64,000 bases of DNA from Pelagimonas varians (GCF_003208435.1 NZ_QKMF01000005.1:235912-299911); one strand, 5' to 3'. Positions 42,726-52,181 are shown, counted from the stretch's first letter. A program made the numbers and translations. Notes: a model not told the origin generated them from the sequence alone.

Positions 42726-44324
42726 TTAGCCAATAGCCACAGCTTTTACGTCTTCGTCAATGAAGGGCACGTACTGTTCAAAGTTGTCGGCGAACATTTG
42801 CACCAGCTTTTCGGCTTGCGCGTCATAGGCCGCTTTGTCGTCCCAAGTCTTGCGCGGGTCGAGCAGCAGCTCGGCAACGCCTTCAACACTGACCGGAACT
42901 TCGAAGCCGAAGTTCGGATCTTTGCGGTATTCGGCATTGTTCAGCGACCCGTTCAGTGCTGCGTGCAGCAAGGCGCGTGTTGCGCGAATCGGCATACGGG
43001 AACCTTCACCATAAGCGCCACCGGTCCAACCGGTGTTGACCAACCAGCAGGTTGCACCATGCTTGGCGATCTTGTCGCGCAGCAGATTGCCATAGGCTTC
43101 TGGACGGCGCGGCATGAAGGGCGCACCAAAGCATGTCGAGAATGTTGGCTCTGGCTCGGTCACACCGCGTTCTGTGCCCGCAACCTTCGACGTGAAGCCG
43201 GACAAGAAGTGATACATCGCCTGCGCAGGTGTCAGTCGTGCGATAGGAGGCAGGACGCCAAAGGCATCACATGTCAACATGATGATGTTCTTGGGGTGGC
43301 CGCCGAGCGCGGTCTTCGACGCATTGTCGATGTAGTGCAGCGGGTAGGCGCAACGCATGTTGGCTGTCAGGCTGTCGTCTTTGAAATCAAGATCACGGGT
43401 CTCTTCGTCGTAGACCATGTTCTCGATCACCGTGCCGAACATTTCGGTGGTGGCGTAGATTTCAGGTTCTGCTTCGGGCGACAGGTTGATGGTTTTGGCG
43501 TAGCAGCCGCCTTCGAAGTTGAAGGTGCCACGATCCGACCAGCCATGTTCGTCGTCACCGATCAGCACGCGCTCAGGGTCGGCTGACAAGGTGGTCTTAC
43601 CTGTGCCGGACAGGCCAAAGAAGATGGCCGTATCAACAGGGTTGCCGACAGCGTGGTTGGCAGAGCAATGCATTGCCATGATGTCTTTGCCGGGCAGAAG
43701 GTAGTTCAGCAGCGTGAACACAGACTTCTTATTCTCGCCCGCATATTCGGTGTTGGCGATCAAGATGGTCTTTTTGTCAAAGTTCATCGCGATCACGGTG
43801 TCGGTGCGGCAACCGTGTTTCGCGGGATCCGCTTGGAACGTCGGGCAGTTGATGATTGTCCAGTCGGCAACAAAGCTGTCCAGATCTTCGCGATCGGGGC
43901 GGCGCAGCATGTGGCGGATGAACAAGCTGTGCCATGCCAGTTCCGAGACAACACGTACATCGATGGCATTGGTCGGGTCCGCCCCGCCTACCAGATCTTG
44001 AACGTAGTAATCTTTGTCCTTCATATGCTCGAGCATATCTGCATGCAGCGCATCAAAGCCTTCGGGCGTCATAGGGGAGTTGTTTTCCCACCAGATGCTG
44101 TCAGCAACGCTGTCTGTTTTGACGATGAATTTGTCCTTTGGGGACCGGCCAGTGAATTTACCGGTGGTCACAAGGAAGGATCCGCCCTTTCCCAAGCTAC
44201 CTTCACCCCGTTTCAGGGCCGCTTCTATCAAGGCGGGCTCCATGAGGTTGTAATAGACATTGCCCAGGCCTTCGATCCCTTGATCTTCTAGCCGGAATTG
44301 CGGGTTTACCCGTCCGAATGTCAT
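42726..44324 (-). CDS. pckA: Phosphoenolpyruvate carboxykinase (ATP)
   Basis: 532 aa. PckA converts oxaloacetate to phosphoenolpyruvate with ATP, the gateway to gluconeogenesis. The kinase P-loop [20 protein letters not shown] and the metal/substrate segments [19 protein letters not shown] and [17 protein letters not shown] are present; length is normal for the ATP-type enzyme. AGGAG about 9 bases before the ATG at 44324 supports this start over 44363. It is divergent to chvI; in rhizobia the ChvI regulator is reported next to pckA in the same arrangement. Confidence 0.96.
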   Translation of the reverse strand: MTFGRVNPQFRLEDQGIEGLGNVYYNLMEPALIEAALKRGEGSLGKGGSFLVTTGKFTGRSPKDKFIVKTDSVADSIWWENNSPMTPEGFDALHADMLEHMKDKDYYVQDLVGGADPTNAIDVRVVSELAWHSLFIRHMLRRPDREDLDSFVADWTIINCPTFQADPAKHGCRTDTVIAMNFDKKTILIANTEYAGENKKSVFTLLNYLLPGKDIMAMHCSANHAVGNPVDTAIFFGLSGTGKTTLSADPERVLIGDDEHGWSDRGTFNFEGGCYAKTINLSPEAEPEIYATTEMFGTVIENMVYDEETRDLDFKDDSLTANMRCAYPLHYIDNASKTALGGHPKNIIMLTCDAFGVLPPIARLTPAQAMYHFLSGFTSKVAGTERGVTEPEPTFSTCFGAPFMPRRPEAYGNLLRDKIAKHGATCWLVNTGWTGGAYGEGSRMPIRATRALLHAALNGSLNNAEYRKDPNFGFEVPVSVEGVAELLLDPRKTWDDKAAYDAQAEKLVQMFADNFEQYVPFIDEDVKAVAIG

Positions 44325-44671
44325 AGCATGCTCCTGTCGCAGCGCTGTCTTGGTAAGATTCATGCGGCTAGGGTGCCGCCTGTGGAACTTCCTTTAACAC
44401 GTCGTTTTCCGGCGTGAACAGGACGCAAACACGCAGTTAGCGCAACCATTTTGATGTTTAGCGATACCATGGCGAAAGGTTGCCAGCCGGATGTGCGATG
44501 TTTGCGCCCACATTGGAAACAAAGGTGAGGCTTTTTAGTCATTCCTTATAAAATTTCGTTCGAAATGTGGCGGTGGCACTGCCTGATTCGCGGATGGGGA
44601 TTGTTGGAAAGTCGCAAATGGCCCATAGTCGTGCAAAAAACAGGCAACCAGAGCAGTATAAGGAATGCCCC
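44325..44671. other. pckA/chvI divergent intergenic region, 347 bp
   Basis: No convincing gene. It holds the ribosome sites of both flanking genes and one small inverted repeat, ATTTCG-TT-CGAAAT (44553-44566), about 105 bases before chvI. An AT-rich segment (CCTTATAAAATTTCG) precedes it and may be the chvI promoter. Confidence 0.5.
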
Positions 44672-45373
44672 ATGTCAAAAATCGCCCTTGTGGACGATGA
44701 CAGGAATATCCTGACGTCCGTTTCTATGACTCTTGAGGCTGAGGGTTTCGAAGTAGAGACATATCATGACGGTCAAGCCGCGCTTGATGCGTTTACCAAA
44801 AAGATGCCAGATATGGCCGTCTTTGACATCAAGATGCCCCGTATGGACGGTATGGATCTGTTACAGCGCGTGCGCCAGACCTCCAAGATGCCAGTGATTT
44901 TTCTGACATCAAAAGACGATGAAATCGACGAAGTTCTGGGTCTGCGTATGGGGGCCGACGACTATGTCAAAAAGCCTTTTTCGCAGCGCCTTTTGGTGGA
45001 ACGCATCCGTGCTTTGCTGCGCCGCCAAGAAGCGGTCGCAAGTGACATTGTTGGCGACACCGAAGAAACCAAGCTGATGACTCGCGGGTCGTTGACAATG
45101 GACCCTCTGCGCCACGCCGTGTCTTGGAAAGACAACGATGTATCGCTGACCGTGACAGAATTTTTACTTCTGCAAGCCTTGGCGCAGCGCCCCGGTTTTG
45201 TAAAATCGCGCGATCAACTGATGGACGTGGCCTATGATGACCAAGTCTATGTTGATGACCGTACAATTGACAGTCACATCAAACGTTTGCGTAAAAAGAT
45301 GCGAACAGCTGACAATGATTTTTCGGCGATCGAAACGCTGTATGGCATCGGTTACCGGTACAACGAAGAGTAA
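44672..45373 (+). CDS. chvI: Response regulator ChvI
   Basis: 233 aa. The receiver domain starts [20 protein letters not shown], with the phosphorylated Asp52 in [11 protein letters not shown] and the switch Thr/Lys region ([14 protein letters not shown]). The OmpR-type winged helix occupies the C-terminal half ([20 protein letters not shown] and [14 protein letters not shown]). AAGGA precedes the ATG; the open frame upstream is not used. ChvI with ChvG senses acid and cell-envelope stress in alphaproteobacteria and controls surface polysaccharides, motility and virulence genes. Confidence 0.94.
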   Translation: MSKIALVDDDRNILTSVSMTLEAEGFEVETYHDGQAALDAFTKKMPDMAVFDIKMPRMDGMDLLQRVRQTSKMPVIFLTSKDDEIDEVLGLRMGADDYVKKPFSQRLLVERIRALLRRQEAVASDIVGDTEETKLMTRGSLTMDPLRHAVSWKDNDVSLTVTEFLLLQALAQRPGFVKSRDQLMDVAYDDQVYVDDRTIDSHIKRLRKKMRTADNDFSAIETLYGIGYRYNEE

Positions 45374-45376
45374 GTG

Positions 45377-47101
45377 ATGGCTTTGGCCGATCAGATGAAC
45401 TCTGGCGGCGGCGATGAAGAAAATCGCCGCGATGCTGATGTGGTGCTGGGCGACGATTGGGTCGCGCCAGACAGTACAGTTGAGAAAGAGCTGCGTGACA
45501 GCCGGGCACGACGTAGTGTTTTTTCACTTAACCGTTCACCCCTGACTCGCAAGATCATTACATTCAACCTGATTGCGTTGAATGTGTTGGTGGCGGGTGT
45601 TTTGTGGCTCAACTCGTCCCGTGATACATTGGCCGTTCAGCGGGCAAATGCCCTGCAGTCCGAAGTCGAGCTGATCGCGGACATCTTTGAGGCGCAATTG
45701 CCTGCGGGCGCACCTGTCAGTTTGGCAACGTCAGACGGTATTGACGTGGCGCGTACCGTCGAAGGCATCGATCTGCGTGAAGGCGTGGATTTACTGGTGT
45801 TTGACGCCGGAAACTTTCTTGTGGGCGAGGCGGCGGGGCAAATGCCGCCGGCTATCGAGCCTGCGGGCGAGGACGAAAAACCTACACTAATCACGGATTT
45901 CCTTGGGACAATCTGGCGCAATGTTGCCGGGATGTTCACCTATTTCGCCGCAGAGCCGGAACTGGTGCTGGAGGACAAGCTGCGCCGCATGATTGAGGCC
46001 GGAGATGTCGCACAAACCCGCGTGGTTGCAGGCAATGCGCCGGGCGGGGCTACGCTTTTTTATGCGCTGTCGCCCATTCGTCAAAGTGACTTGATTGTTG
46101 GGTCAATCGCTTTGGTCTCAACTGCACGGGAAATCGATGCTGCGGTTAGTGCGGAACGGGAACGGGTTTTACAGATGTTCGTCATCGCGACCTTGGTTTC
46201 CATCGGGCTGAGCCTTGTGTTGGCATCCACGATTGCCAATCCGATTTCGGACTTGGCGGATGCTGCGGAAATTGGTCGGGACCGGCATCGCCGCAACGTG
46301 GCTCCGGGCCGTATTCGAATTCCGGATTTGACCGCACGGCCCGACGAAATTGGGCGCCTGTCCGGCGCACTTCGCGGCATGGTTAGCGCGCTTTATGACC
46401 GGATAGACAGCAATGAACAATTTGCAGCTGATGTTGCGCATGAGATCAAGAACCCGCTCGCGAGCCTGCGCTCTGCGGTTGGCTCGCTTCGGATGGTCAA
46501 AAAGGAAGAACACCGGCAAAAGCTGCTGGATGTGATTGAGCATGATGTACGCCGCCTTGACCGGTTGGTGAGCGACATTTCCAACGCTTCGCGTTTGGAT
46601 TCCGAACTGGTCAAAGAAGAAGAGCAAGAATTCAACCTTCTTGAAATGCTGGGAAATATCACTGAGTTCCTAGGTCAAGATGCTGGCAAAAAGGGAATCG
46701 AGTTCATCACTGATCTGCCTCCGCGCGACATCAGTATTCATGGTCTCGAACCGCGACTTGCGCAGGTTTTTGTCAATTTGATCACCAACGCTATTAGTTT
46801 TTGTGAAGATGGCGATGCCATTCGGGTTTGGGCGCGCCGGCGGGACAATCGTGTTCTTGTCGTGGTCGAAGACACCGGCCCCGGTATTCCGGACGAAGCA
46901 CTGTCCAAAATCTTCAAACGCTTTTACACATCCCGGCCACAGTCTGATTTTGGCAATAATTCCGGACTCGGACTTGCGATTTCGAAACAGATCATTGAAG
47001 CGCATGGCGGTGTGATCTGGGCCGAAAACATCCGTCCAACCGAGGCAGATGTTACCTCTGAGCCATTGGGCGCACGTTTTGTTGTTGGCTTGCCGATCTA
47101 A
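45377..47101 (+). CDS. chvG: Sensor histidine kinase ChvG
   Basis: 574 aa. Two membrane helices (about 60-78 and 266-286) enclose a periplasmic sensor domain, followed by a HAMP linker, the phosphoacceptor His355 in FAADVAHEIKNPL, and the ATPase lid with NAISFCEDGD, VEDTGPGIPDEAL and NNSGLGLAISKQI. The long cytoplasmic N-terminus (1-55) is typical of ChvG/ExoS. It partners ChvI, starts 4 bp after the chvI stop, and is followed immediately by hprK, so kinase, HPr kinase and RapZ are transcribed together. Confidence 0.94.
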   Translation: MALADQMNSGGGDEENRRDADVVLGDDWVAPDSTVEKELRDSRARRSVFSLNRSPLTRKIITFNLIALNVLVAGVLWLNSSRDTLAVQRANALQSEVELIADIFEAQLPAGAPVSLATSDGIDVARTVEGIDLREGVDLLVFDAGNFLVGEAAGQMPPAIEPAGEDEKPTLITDFLGTIWRNVAGMFTYFAAEPELVLEDKLRRMIEAGDVAQTRVVAGNAPGGATLFYALSPIRQSDLIVGSIALVSTAREIDAAVSAERERVLQMFVIATLVSIGLSLVLASTIANPISDLADAAEIGRDRHRRNVAPGRIRIPDLTARPDEIGRLSGALRGMVSALYDRIDSNEQFAADVAHEIKNPLASLRSAVGSLRMVKKEEHRQKLLDVIEHDVRRLDRLVSDISNASRLDSELVKEEEQEFNLLEMLGNITEFLGQDAGKKGIEFITDLPPRDISIHGLEPRLAQVFVNLITNAISFCEDGDAIRVWARRRDNRVLVVVEDTGPGIPDEALSKIFKRFYTSRPQSDFGNNSGLGLAISKQIIEAHGGVIWAENIRPTEADVTSEPLGARFVVGLPI

Positions 47102-47104
47102 GCC

Positions 47105-47530
47105 ATGTCAACTCAGCCGTTAATCCTCCACGCCAATGCGGTGGTTTTTCAAGGGCAAGGTGTGTTGATCAAGGGCGACTCCGGGCGCGGTAAATCCGGC
47201 TTGTCGTTGCAGCTGATGGCTTTGGGTGCGCAGCTGGTCGCTGATGACCGAACAGTTTTAGAAACGCGCAATGGCACTGTTGTTATGTCCGCCCCAAAGT
47301 CAATTCACGGTTTGATCGAGGCTCGCGGAATTGGAATTTTGTCAGCGGACGCTGTGGATCAAGCAATATTATCTGCTGTTGTGGACCTTGATCAGGAAGA
47401 AACGGAGCGTCTGCCCCCGGTTCGTGAAATATCCGTTTCAGGACACAGGTTTCCCTTGTTTTTCCATGTTCCGACTCCCTATTTCCCAGCAAGCCTCATA
47501 CAATACTTAAAAGGTGGTCGGAGAGAGTAG
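47105..47530 (+). CDS. hprK: Short HPr kinase/phosphorylase
   Basis: 141 aa. HprK phosphorylates HPr at a Ser and removes it again. Only the catalytic core is kept: the P-loop GDSGRGKSG at 24-32, ADDRTVLETRNG, and the motif of the C-terminal core (GLIEARGIGILSADAVD). The N-terminal domain of the Firmicutes enzyme (about 310 aa) is absent, as in most alphaproteobacterial HprK proteins. Its substrate, HPr with a conserved Ser49, is encoded three genes downstream. Confidence 0.92.
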   Translation: MSTQPLILHANAVVFQGQGVLIKGDSGRGKSGLSLQLMALGAQLVADDRTVLETRNGTVVMSAPKSIHGLIEARGIGILSADAVDQAILSAVVDLDQEETERLPPVREISVSGHRFPLFFHVPTPYFPASLIQYLKGGRRE

Positions 47531-47532
47531 CC

Positions 47533-48465
47533 ATGGTGCAAGATGTGCCCCAACGCCAACGTGTGGTTCTGGTAACCGGCCCTGCCGGGGCCGGAAGGGC
47601 GACGGCAATCAACACACTAGAAGACCTTGGATTTGAAGCGATCGATAACATTCCGCTGAGCCTGATCCCGCGTCTGATTGATAGTGCGGAAGGCAGCTTG
47701 ATGCAGCCACTTGCATTGGGAATTGATGCGCGGAACCGCGATTTCTCGGTTGAAGGGCTTCTGGAACTACATGCAATTTTGTCGTCACGGGGTGATGTCG
47801 CTTGTGATCTTCTCTACCTCGATTGCAGCCCGGGCGTGCTTTCGCGGCGCTATTCGGAAACCAGGCGACGGCATCCTTTGGCACCGGATGAAAGCCCTGC
47901 AGATGGAATTGCGCGCGAAATTGCCCTGTTGGAGGATGTGCGCGCCCGCGCAGATATTCTGGTCGAAACAAGCGAACTGACGGTTCATGATCTTCATGCG
48001 GAAATTGAAAACCTGTTCTCCAGCTCCACCGGTCAAAGCATGGCGGTCTCCGTTCACTCATTCTCGTACAAGCGCGGGCTTCCACAGGGTTTGGACATGG
48101 CGATTGATTGTCGTTTCCTGCGCAACCCGCATTGGGAGCCTGAATTGCGCGCCTTTTCGGGACTAGACCAACCCGTAGCAGACTATGTTGCGGCCGACCC
48201 GCGCCATGAACCGTTCCTTGAGCGTGTCCTGAGTTTGGCACTCTTTGTGCTACCGGGCTGCGTCGAAGAGGGAAAAGCGCATTTTTCAATCGGCTTTGGC
48301 TGTACCGGTGGCAAACACCGGTCGGTTGCCATGACAGAAATTGTTGCTGCGGCCCTTGCGAAGGAAGGGTGGCGGGTGTCAATTAGACATCGCGAATTGG
48401 AGCGACGCGCGGTTGGGTTTTCATCCGGTCCGTTGCAAGCCACGGATAGAAAGGCGTCTGAGTGA
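47533..48465 (+). CDS. rapZ: RNase adapter protein RapZ (YvcJ family)
   Basis: 310 aa. RapZ is a nucleotide-binding protein that in E. coli presents GlmZ RNA to RNase E and senses glucosamine 6-phosphate. The P-loop is VVLVTGPAGAGRATA at 12-24, with Arg in place of the usual Lys of GxSGAGKS. The C-terminal domain has FGCTGGKHRSVAMTEI, normal for RapZ. GGAGAG a few bases before the ATG supports the start. It is transcribed with hprK upstream and the EIIA gene downstream (overlap GTGA at 48462-48465). No glmZ-like RNA was noticed in the window. Confidence 0.93.
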   Translation: MVQDVPQRQRVVLVTGPAGAGRATAINTLEDLGFEAIDNIPLSLIPRLIDSAEGSLMQPLALGIDARNRDFSVEGLLELHAILSSRGDVACDLLYLDCSPGVLSRRYSETRRRHPLAPDESPADGIAREIALLEDVRARADILVETSELTVHDLHAEIENLFSSSTGQSMAVSVHSFSYKRGLPQGLDMAIDCRFLRNPHWEPELRAFSGLDQPVADYVAADPRHEPFLERVLSLALFVLPGCVEEGKAHFSIGFGCTGGKHRSVAMTEIVAAALAKEGWRVSIRHRELERRAVGFSSGPLQATDRKASE

Positions 48466-48860
48466 TCGGGATTGTCATCGTTGCGCATGGCGGATTGGCT
48501 GGGGAATACTTGGCCGCTGTGGAACATGTGGTGGGCGCGCAGGACGGGATGACCGCGATTGCCATTGAAGCCGATTGTGATCGAAACCGAAAACAATCCG
48601 AAATCTGCATGGCGGCGGATGCCGTGGATCAAGGGCAGGGCGTTGTTATTGTGACCGATATGTTTGGCGGATCGCCGTCGAATCTATCGCTGAACGCCTG
48701 CAAACCCGAAAACCGCCGTATCATCTATGGTGCCAATTTGCCGATGCTAATCAAGCTTGCTAAAAGCCGGAGCAAGCCGGTTCCGGATGCCGTACGGGCA
48801 GCGCTTGAGGCCGGACGCAAGTATATTGACAGCCAGAACATCCGTTCTGACGCGACCTGA
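48462..48860 (+). CDS. PTS EIIA component, mannose family
   Basis: 132 aa. The phosphoacceptor is His9 in IVIVAHGGLAGEYLAAV. The segments GQGVVIVTDMFGGSPSNLSL and MLIKLAKSRSKP are characteristic of EIIA-Man. It starts at a GTG overlapping the rapZ stop. No EIIB or EIIC permease genes are nearby, so the phosphate is likely used for regulation (the PTS-Ntr-like chains of alphaproteobacteria) rather than sugar import. Confidence 0.93.
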   Translation: MIGIVIVAHGGLAGEYLAAVEHVVGAQDGMTAIAIEADCDRNRKQSEICMAADAVDQGQGVVIVTDMFGGSPSNLSLNACKPENRRIIYGANLPMLIKLAKSRSKPVPDAVRAALEAGRKYIDSQNIRSDAT

Positions 48861-48883
48861 ATTTTTTGAACTGAGATAGATTT

Positions 48884-49162
48884 ATGACCGATACCACGCG
48901 ACGAGAGCTGAGAATCATCAATGAAAAAGGTCTTCATGCCCGTGCATCCGCCCGTCTGGTTGAAGTTGTCGAAGGCTTTGACGCAACGGCAGAAGTGTCC
49001 CGCGATGGGATGTCTGCCGGTGGAGACAGTATTATGGGCCTTTTGATGTTGGCAGCTGCCAAAGGAACCAGTATTGAGGTCCAGACGTCAGGCCCGGATG
49101 CAGGTGCTCTGGCGGATGCGGTCGAAGCCTTGGTAGCAGACCGTTTCGGAGAAGACTGCTAG
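48884..49162 (+). CDS. ptsH: HPr phosphocarrier protein
   Basis: 92 aa. The EI-phosphorylated His18 is in NEKGLHARASARLV and the regulatory Ser49 in GGDSIMGLLMLAA is the HprK target. Both sites are intact, so this HPr can carry the HprK switch. Twenty-three bp after the EIIA gene, with TTTGAACTGAGATAG before the ATG. Enzyme I (ptsI/ptsP) is not in the window. Confidence 0.95.
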   Translation: MTDTTRRELRIINEKGLHARASARLVEVVEGFDATAEVSRDGMSAGGDSIMGLLMLAAAKGTSIEVQTSGPDAGALADAVEALVADRFGEDC

Positions 49163-49189
49163 CGAGCTTCGGATACTGGGTCCGCAGCC

Positions 49190-50095
49190 ATGAAAACGGA
49201 ACAGAACGGGCGCATGGTCGAAAGAACGCATTCGTCGGCAAGTTCGGCGGGAACCCCCGACAAACAACCTGTGCCCTACGACAAGCGAAAAGTTAGTTAC
49301 GCGAATACTTTTCCGAACCCTTGGAAATCCTACACCATTCGGGTGATGGAGTGGCTGACCGGCAAAATCCCGTTGCTGCGTATTGTTCGCCGGTTTGAAA
49401 AGCTTGGCCTTGTTGAGGGGCAGGAGTTTTGGTCGCGCGCGCTTGGCGTTATGGGAATCGAGCTGCAAACTCCGCTAGAGCAAATCCAGAACATTCCAAA
49501 AGATGGTCCCGTGGTGATTGTCGCAAATCATCCGCATGGTTTGGTTGATGGCATGGTTTTGGCCCATTTGATCGGCCATGTTCGGGAAGACTACAAAATC
49601 CTGACCCGGTCGTTGCTGACGGGCGTTGAGGAAATCGACCCGTTTATGATTCCAGTGCCTTTCCCACATGAGGAAAACGCCCGTGAACAAGGGTTGGCGA
49701 TGCGGGCACAAGCCATGTCACATCTGAAAGAAGGAGGCGTCATTGTTCTCTTTCCGTCGGGTGTGGTCGCCTCAAGCGAAACGATGTTTGGGCCGGCTGT
49801 AGAAGGTGGCTGGAACCCGTTCACGGCCAAAATGGTTCAAAGGTCAGGCGCGACGGTGGTGCCGGTCTATTTTCCGGGACAAAACAGCCGTGTCTATCAA
49901 ATTGCGGACAAAATATCACCAACGATCAGGCAGGGCCTGTTGATCCACGAAGTTGTTCATGCGTGCAAACGCCCGCAAAAACCAATCGTTGGAGAGCCGA
50001 TTTCACCGGAAGACGTTAAGACCTTCGCCGGTGGCCAGCGCGAATTTGTCGCTTGGCTTCGAGAGCGTACTTTGGCGCTCAAAGAGAAAGCTTAA
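49190..50095 (+). CDS. Lysophospholipid acyltransferase family protein
   Basis: 301 aa. The acyltransferase core has NHPHGLVDG (residues 113-121), the catalytic His-Asp element of PlsC/OlsA-type enzymes, and IVLFPSGVVASSE as the later phosphate-binding block. It has an unusual N-terminal polar extension of about 40 residues (SSASSAGTPDKQPVPYDKRK). The enzyme probably acylates a lysolipid or glycerol 3-phosphate; OlsA (ornithine lipid) is one possibility, since no olsB is next to it this is only a guess. It ends the chvI-led block. Confidence 0.85.
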   Translation: MKTEQNGRMVERTHSSASSAGTPDKQPVPYDKRKVSYANTFPNPWKSYTIRVMEWLTGKIPLLRIVRRFEKLGLVEGQEFWSRALGVMGIELQTPLEQIQNIPKDGPVVIVANHPHGLVDGMVLAHLIGHVREDYKILTRSLLTGVEEIDPFMIPVPFPHEENAREQGLAMRAQAMSHLKEGGVIVLFPSGVVASSETMFGPAVEGGWNPFTAKMVQRSGATVVPVYFPGQNSRVYQIADKISPTIRQGLLIHEVVHACKRPQKPIVGEPISPEDVKTFAGGQREFVAWLRERTLALKEKA

Positions 50096-50164
50096 CTCCC
50101 CCGCGCCTTTCCTTGTGCAAACTTTGGTTGGCGCGTCATTGCTACGACGCGCCGGACTGTTGGC

Positions 50165-51040
50165 TTAGCGGGTTGGAACGGGTGTATCTCCGCGATAGTC
50201 ATAAAAGCCACGGTTGGTTTTGCGGCCAAGCCAGCCGGCTTCGACGTATTTCGTCAAGAGCGGACAAGGCCGGTATTTGGTGTCAGCCAGCCCTTCGTGC
50301 AAGACATTCATAATCGCAAGACAAGTATCAAGACCGATGAAATCTGCCAGCTCCAGCGGGCCCATTGGATGATTGGCCCCAAGTTTCATCGAAAGGTCGA
50401 TGCTGTTCACATTGCCAACGCCTTCGTACAGCGTGTAAACGGCTTCGTTGATCATCGGCATCAAGATGCGGTTTACGATAAAGGCGGGGAAGTCTTCGGC
50501 GCTGGCAGCGGTTTTCCCAAGGTTTTCAACGACCCCAAGGCAGGCGTCATATGTAGGCCGGTCGGTCGCAATTCCGCGGATCAGCTCAACCAACTGCATG
50601 ATCGGCACCGGGTTCATGAAGTGGAAGCCCATAAACTTTTCGGGTCGGTCAGTGCGGGAGGCAAGCCGCGTAATCGAAATTGAGGAGGTATTGGATGTCA
50701 GTATTGTATTGTCAGACAGATGCGGAACAATGGCTTCGAAAATCTTGTGTTTGATTTCTTCACGCTCGGTGGCGGCTTCGATCACCAAATCGGTTTTGGC
50801 AATTTGAACGATGTCTTGTGTCGTTTCGATCCGGGCCATTGCGGCGTCGCGTTCTGCTTCGCCGATCTTTTCGCGCAGGACCTGCCGGTCGAGGTTTTTC
50901 TGTATAAGTGCAACAGCTTGATCCAACGCGTCCTGTGAGATGTCGTTTAGCCGAACGTTGTAGCCTGCCAGTGCCATGACATGCGCAATACCGTTGCCCA
51001 TTTGACCCGCGCCAACGACGCCAACCGATTTGATCTCCAT
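50165..51040 (-). CDS. hbd: 3-hydroxybutyryl-CoA dehydrogenase
   Basis: 291 aa. An NAD-dependent dehydrogenase oxidising 3-hydroxyacyl-CoA in short-chain fatty acid, PHB or lysine/aromatic breakdown. The Rossmann motif GVVGAGQMGNGIAHVMALAG starts the protein. ILTSNTSSISITRLAS and GFHFMNPVPIMQLVE carry the catalytic His/Glu region, and ANHPMGPLELADFIGLDTCL is the substrate-side signature. Length is normal. It is divergent to a DUF6473 gene; etfBA lies beyond that on the same strand. Confidence 0.93.
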   Translation of the reverse strand: MEIKSVGVVGAGQMGNGIAHVMALAGYNVRLNDISQDALDQAVALIQKNLDRQVLREKIGEAERDAAMARIETTQDIVQIAKTDLVIEAATEREEIKHKIFEAIVPHLSDNTILTSNTSSISITRLASRTDRPEKFMGFHFMNPVPIMQLVELIRGIATDRPTYDACLGVVENLGKTAASAEDFPAFIVNRILMPMINEAVYTLYEGVGNVNSIDLSMKLGANHPMGPLELADFIGLDTCLAIMNVLHEGLADTKYRPCPLLTKYVEAGWLGRKTNRGFYDYRGDTPVPTR

Positions 51041-51198
51041 CGGACCAATCCCCTTGTAGTTTTAACAGACCATAGTCCTGCCTTTAGGGCAGCTGCAAGG
51101 GGAGGTCGCTAAAGTTAGTGGTGCATTCTCTCTTTAGCCTTTTCGAAAGGGATTTAGGCGAATCTGTTTGGTGGGTGAGAATTAATAAGGTGGGTGAT

Positions 51199-52047
51199 AT
51201 GTCAGTACATGGCGGGGGCCATGGTGCCCTTGAATACTATCCGTGTCGCTATGGCGGCTCGCGCGTTCTGTTTCGGGGACCGCGCCGTCAGCTAAGCGGC
51301 GAATATTTTGCCTTTTTGGGTGGAACCGAAACTTATGGGCGATTTATTGAAAGTCCGTTTCCAGCGCTGTTGGAAAGGCGGATGTCCGTCGTTTGTGCAA
51401 ACTTTGGTGTCGTGAATGCAGGGGTGGATCTGTATCTGAATGATCCCGCGTCCATGGATCTGGCCAGCAGTAGTACAGCCAAGGTCATTCAGATTATGGG
51501 TGCACAGAATATGTCGAACCGGTTTTATACCGTGCATCCGCGCCGAAACGACCGGTTTCTGAGGGCTTCGGAGCGGTTGGAAGAATTGTTTCCTGAGGTG
51601 GATTTTACCGAATTCCATTTTGTAAGGCATATGCTTGGGCGTTTGTCAGAAGCGTCTTGCGAGCGATATGAGTTGGTGATTGAGGAACTGCGGACGGCAT
51701 GGATTGCGCGGATGAAGCATGTCCTGACGCAGCTGCGCGGGCAAGTGGTTTTGCTGTGGTTTGCGGATCATGCGATTCCATCTGGTGTGGAAGCGCCGTT
51801 GCAGGGGGATCCACTTTTTGTGACGCGGCAGATGGTTGAGACATTGCGGCCACGAGTCTCTGCTGTTGCTGAAGTTGTAGCGTCTGAAAGTGCTTTGATC
51901 GAAGGCACAAAGGGGATGGTTTTCAATGATTTTGACGCCTGTGCGGCCCAAGAGTTGATGGGCCCCTATGCGCATGTAGAAGCCGCCGATGCGATCGAGG
52001 ATATTTTGCGGCGGCTAACAGGCCGCGAAGAACAAGAGGTGTTGTGA
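51199..52047 (+). CDS. DUF6473 family protein
   Basis: 282 aa. The N-terminus HGALEYYPCRYGGSRVLFRG, then PRRQLSGEYFAFLGGTETYG matches the DUF6473 proteins of Rhodobacteraceae. The later MGAQNMSNRFYTVHPRRNDR recalls the surrounding of SGNH/GDSL-like folds, but no catalytic triad is obvious. Function unknown. AAGGTGGG 7-9 bases before the ATG at 51199 and the family start favour this codon over the GTG at 51118 that would add 27 residues. Slightly more divergent codon use than the neighbours; single gene. Confidence 0.8.
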   Translation: MSVHGGGHGALEYYPCRYGGSRVLFRGPRRQLSGEYFAFLGGTETYGRFIESPFPALLERRMSVVCANFGVVNAGVDLYLNDPASMDLASSSTAKVIQIMGAQNMSNRFYTVHPRRNDRFLRASERLEELFPEVDFTEFHFVRHMLGRLSEASCERYELVIEELRTAWIARMKHVLTQLRGQVVLLWFADHAIPSGVEAPLQGDPLFVTRQMVETLRPRVSAVAEVVASESALIEGTKGMVFNDFDACAAQELMGPYAHVEAADAIEDILRRLTGREEQEVL

Positions 52048-52132
52048 CGGCTAGGATGAGCCGATTCACCGGGATCTGGCATGGGCAACTAGAACACACG
52101 GCCCGGCAGAAAAAATGGAACCTCCAAAAAGA

Positions 52133-52158
52133 AAAGGCCCACCAATTGGTGGGCCTTT
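52133..52158. terminator. Perfect palindromic terminator
   Basis: A 26-base sequence (AAAGGCCCACC and complement, AATT centre) identical to its reverse complement, between the convergent DUF6473 and etfA genes, so it works in both directions. Confidence 0.9.
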
Positions 52159-52162
52159 GATC

Positions 52163-52181
52163 GATTTTTCGTCGAAAAATC
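52163..52181. repeat. Palindrome with TTTCGTCGAAA core
   Basis: GATTTTTCG-T-CGAAAAATC, perfect 9-bp arms, 26 bp after the etfA stop on the minus strand. The core is shared with 38816-38836; this is probably a short repeated terminator-like element of this genome. Confidence 0.6.

Noticed and set aside
44360..44542. 60-aa minus-strand frame in the pckA/chvI spacer
   Set aside because: Composition is non-coding, no ribosome site, and it lies in the divergent promoter region.
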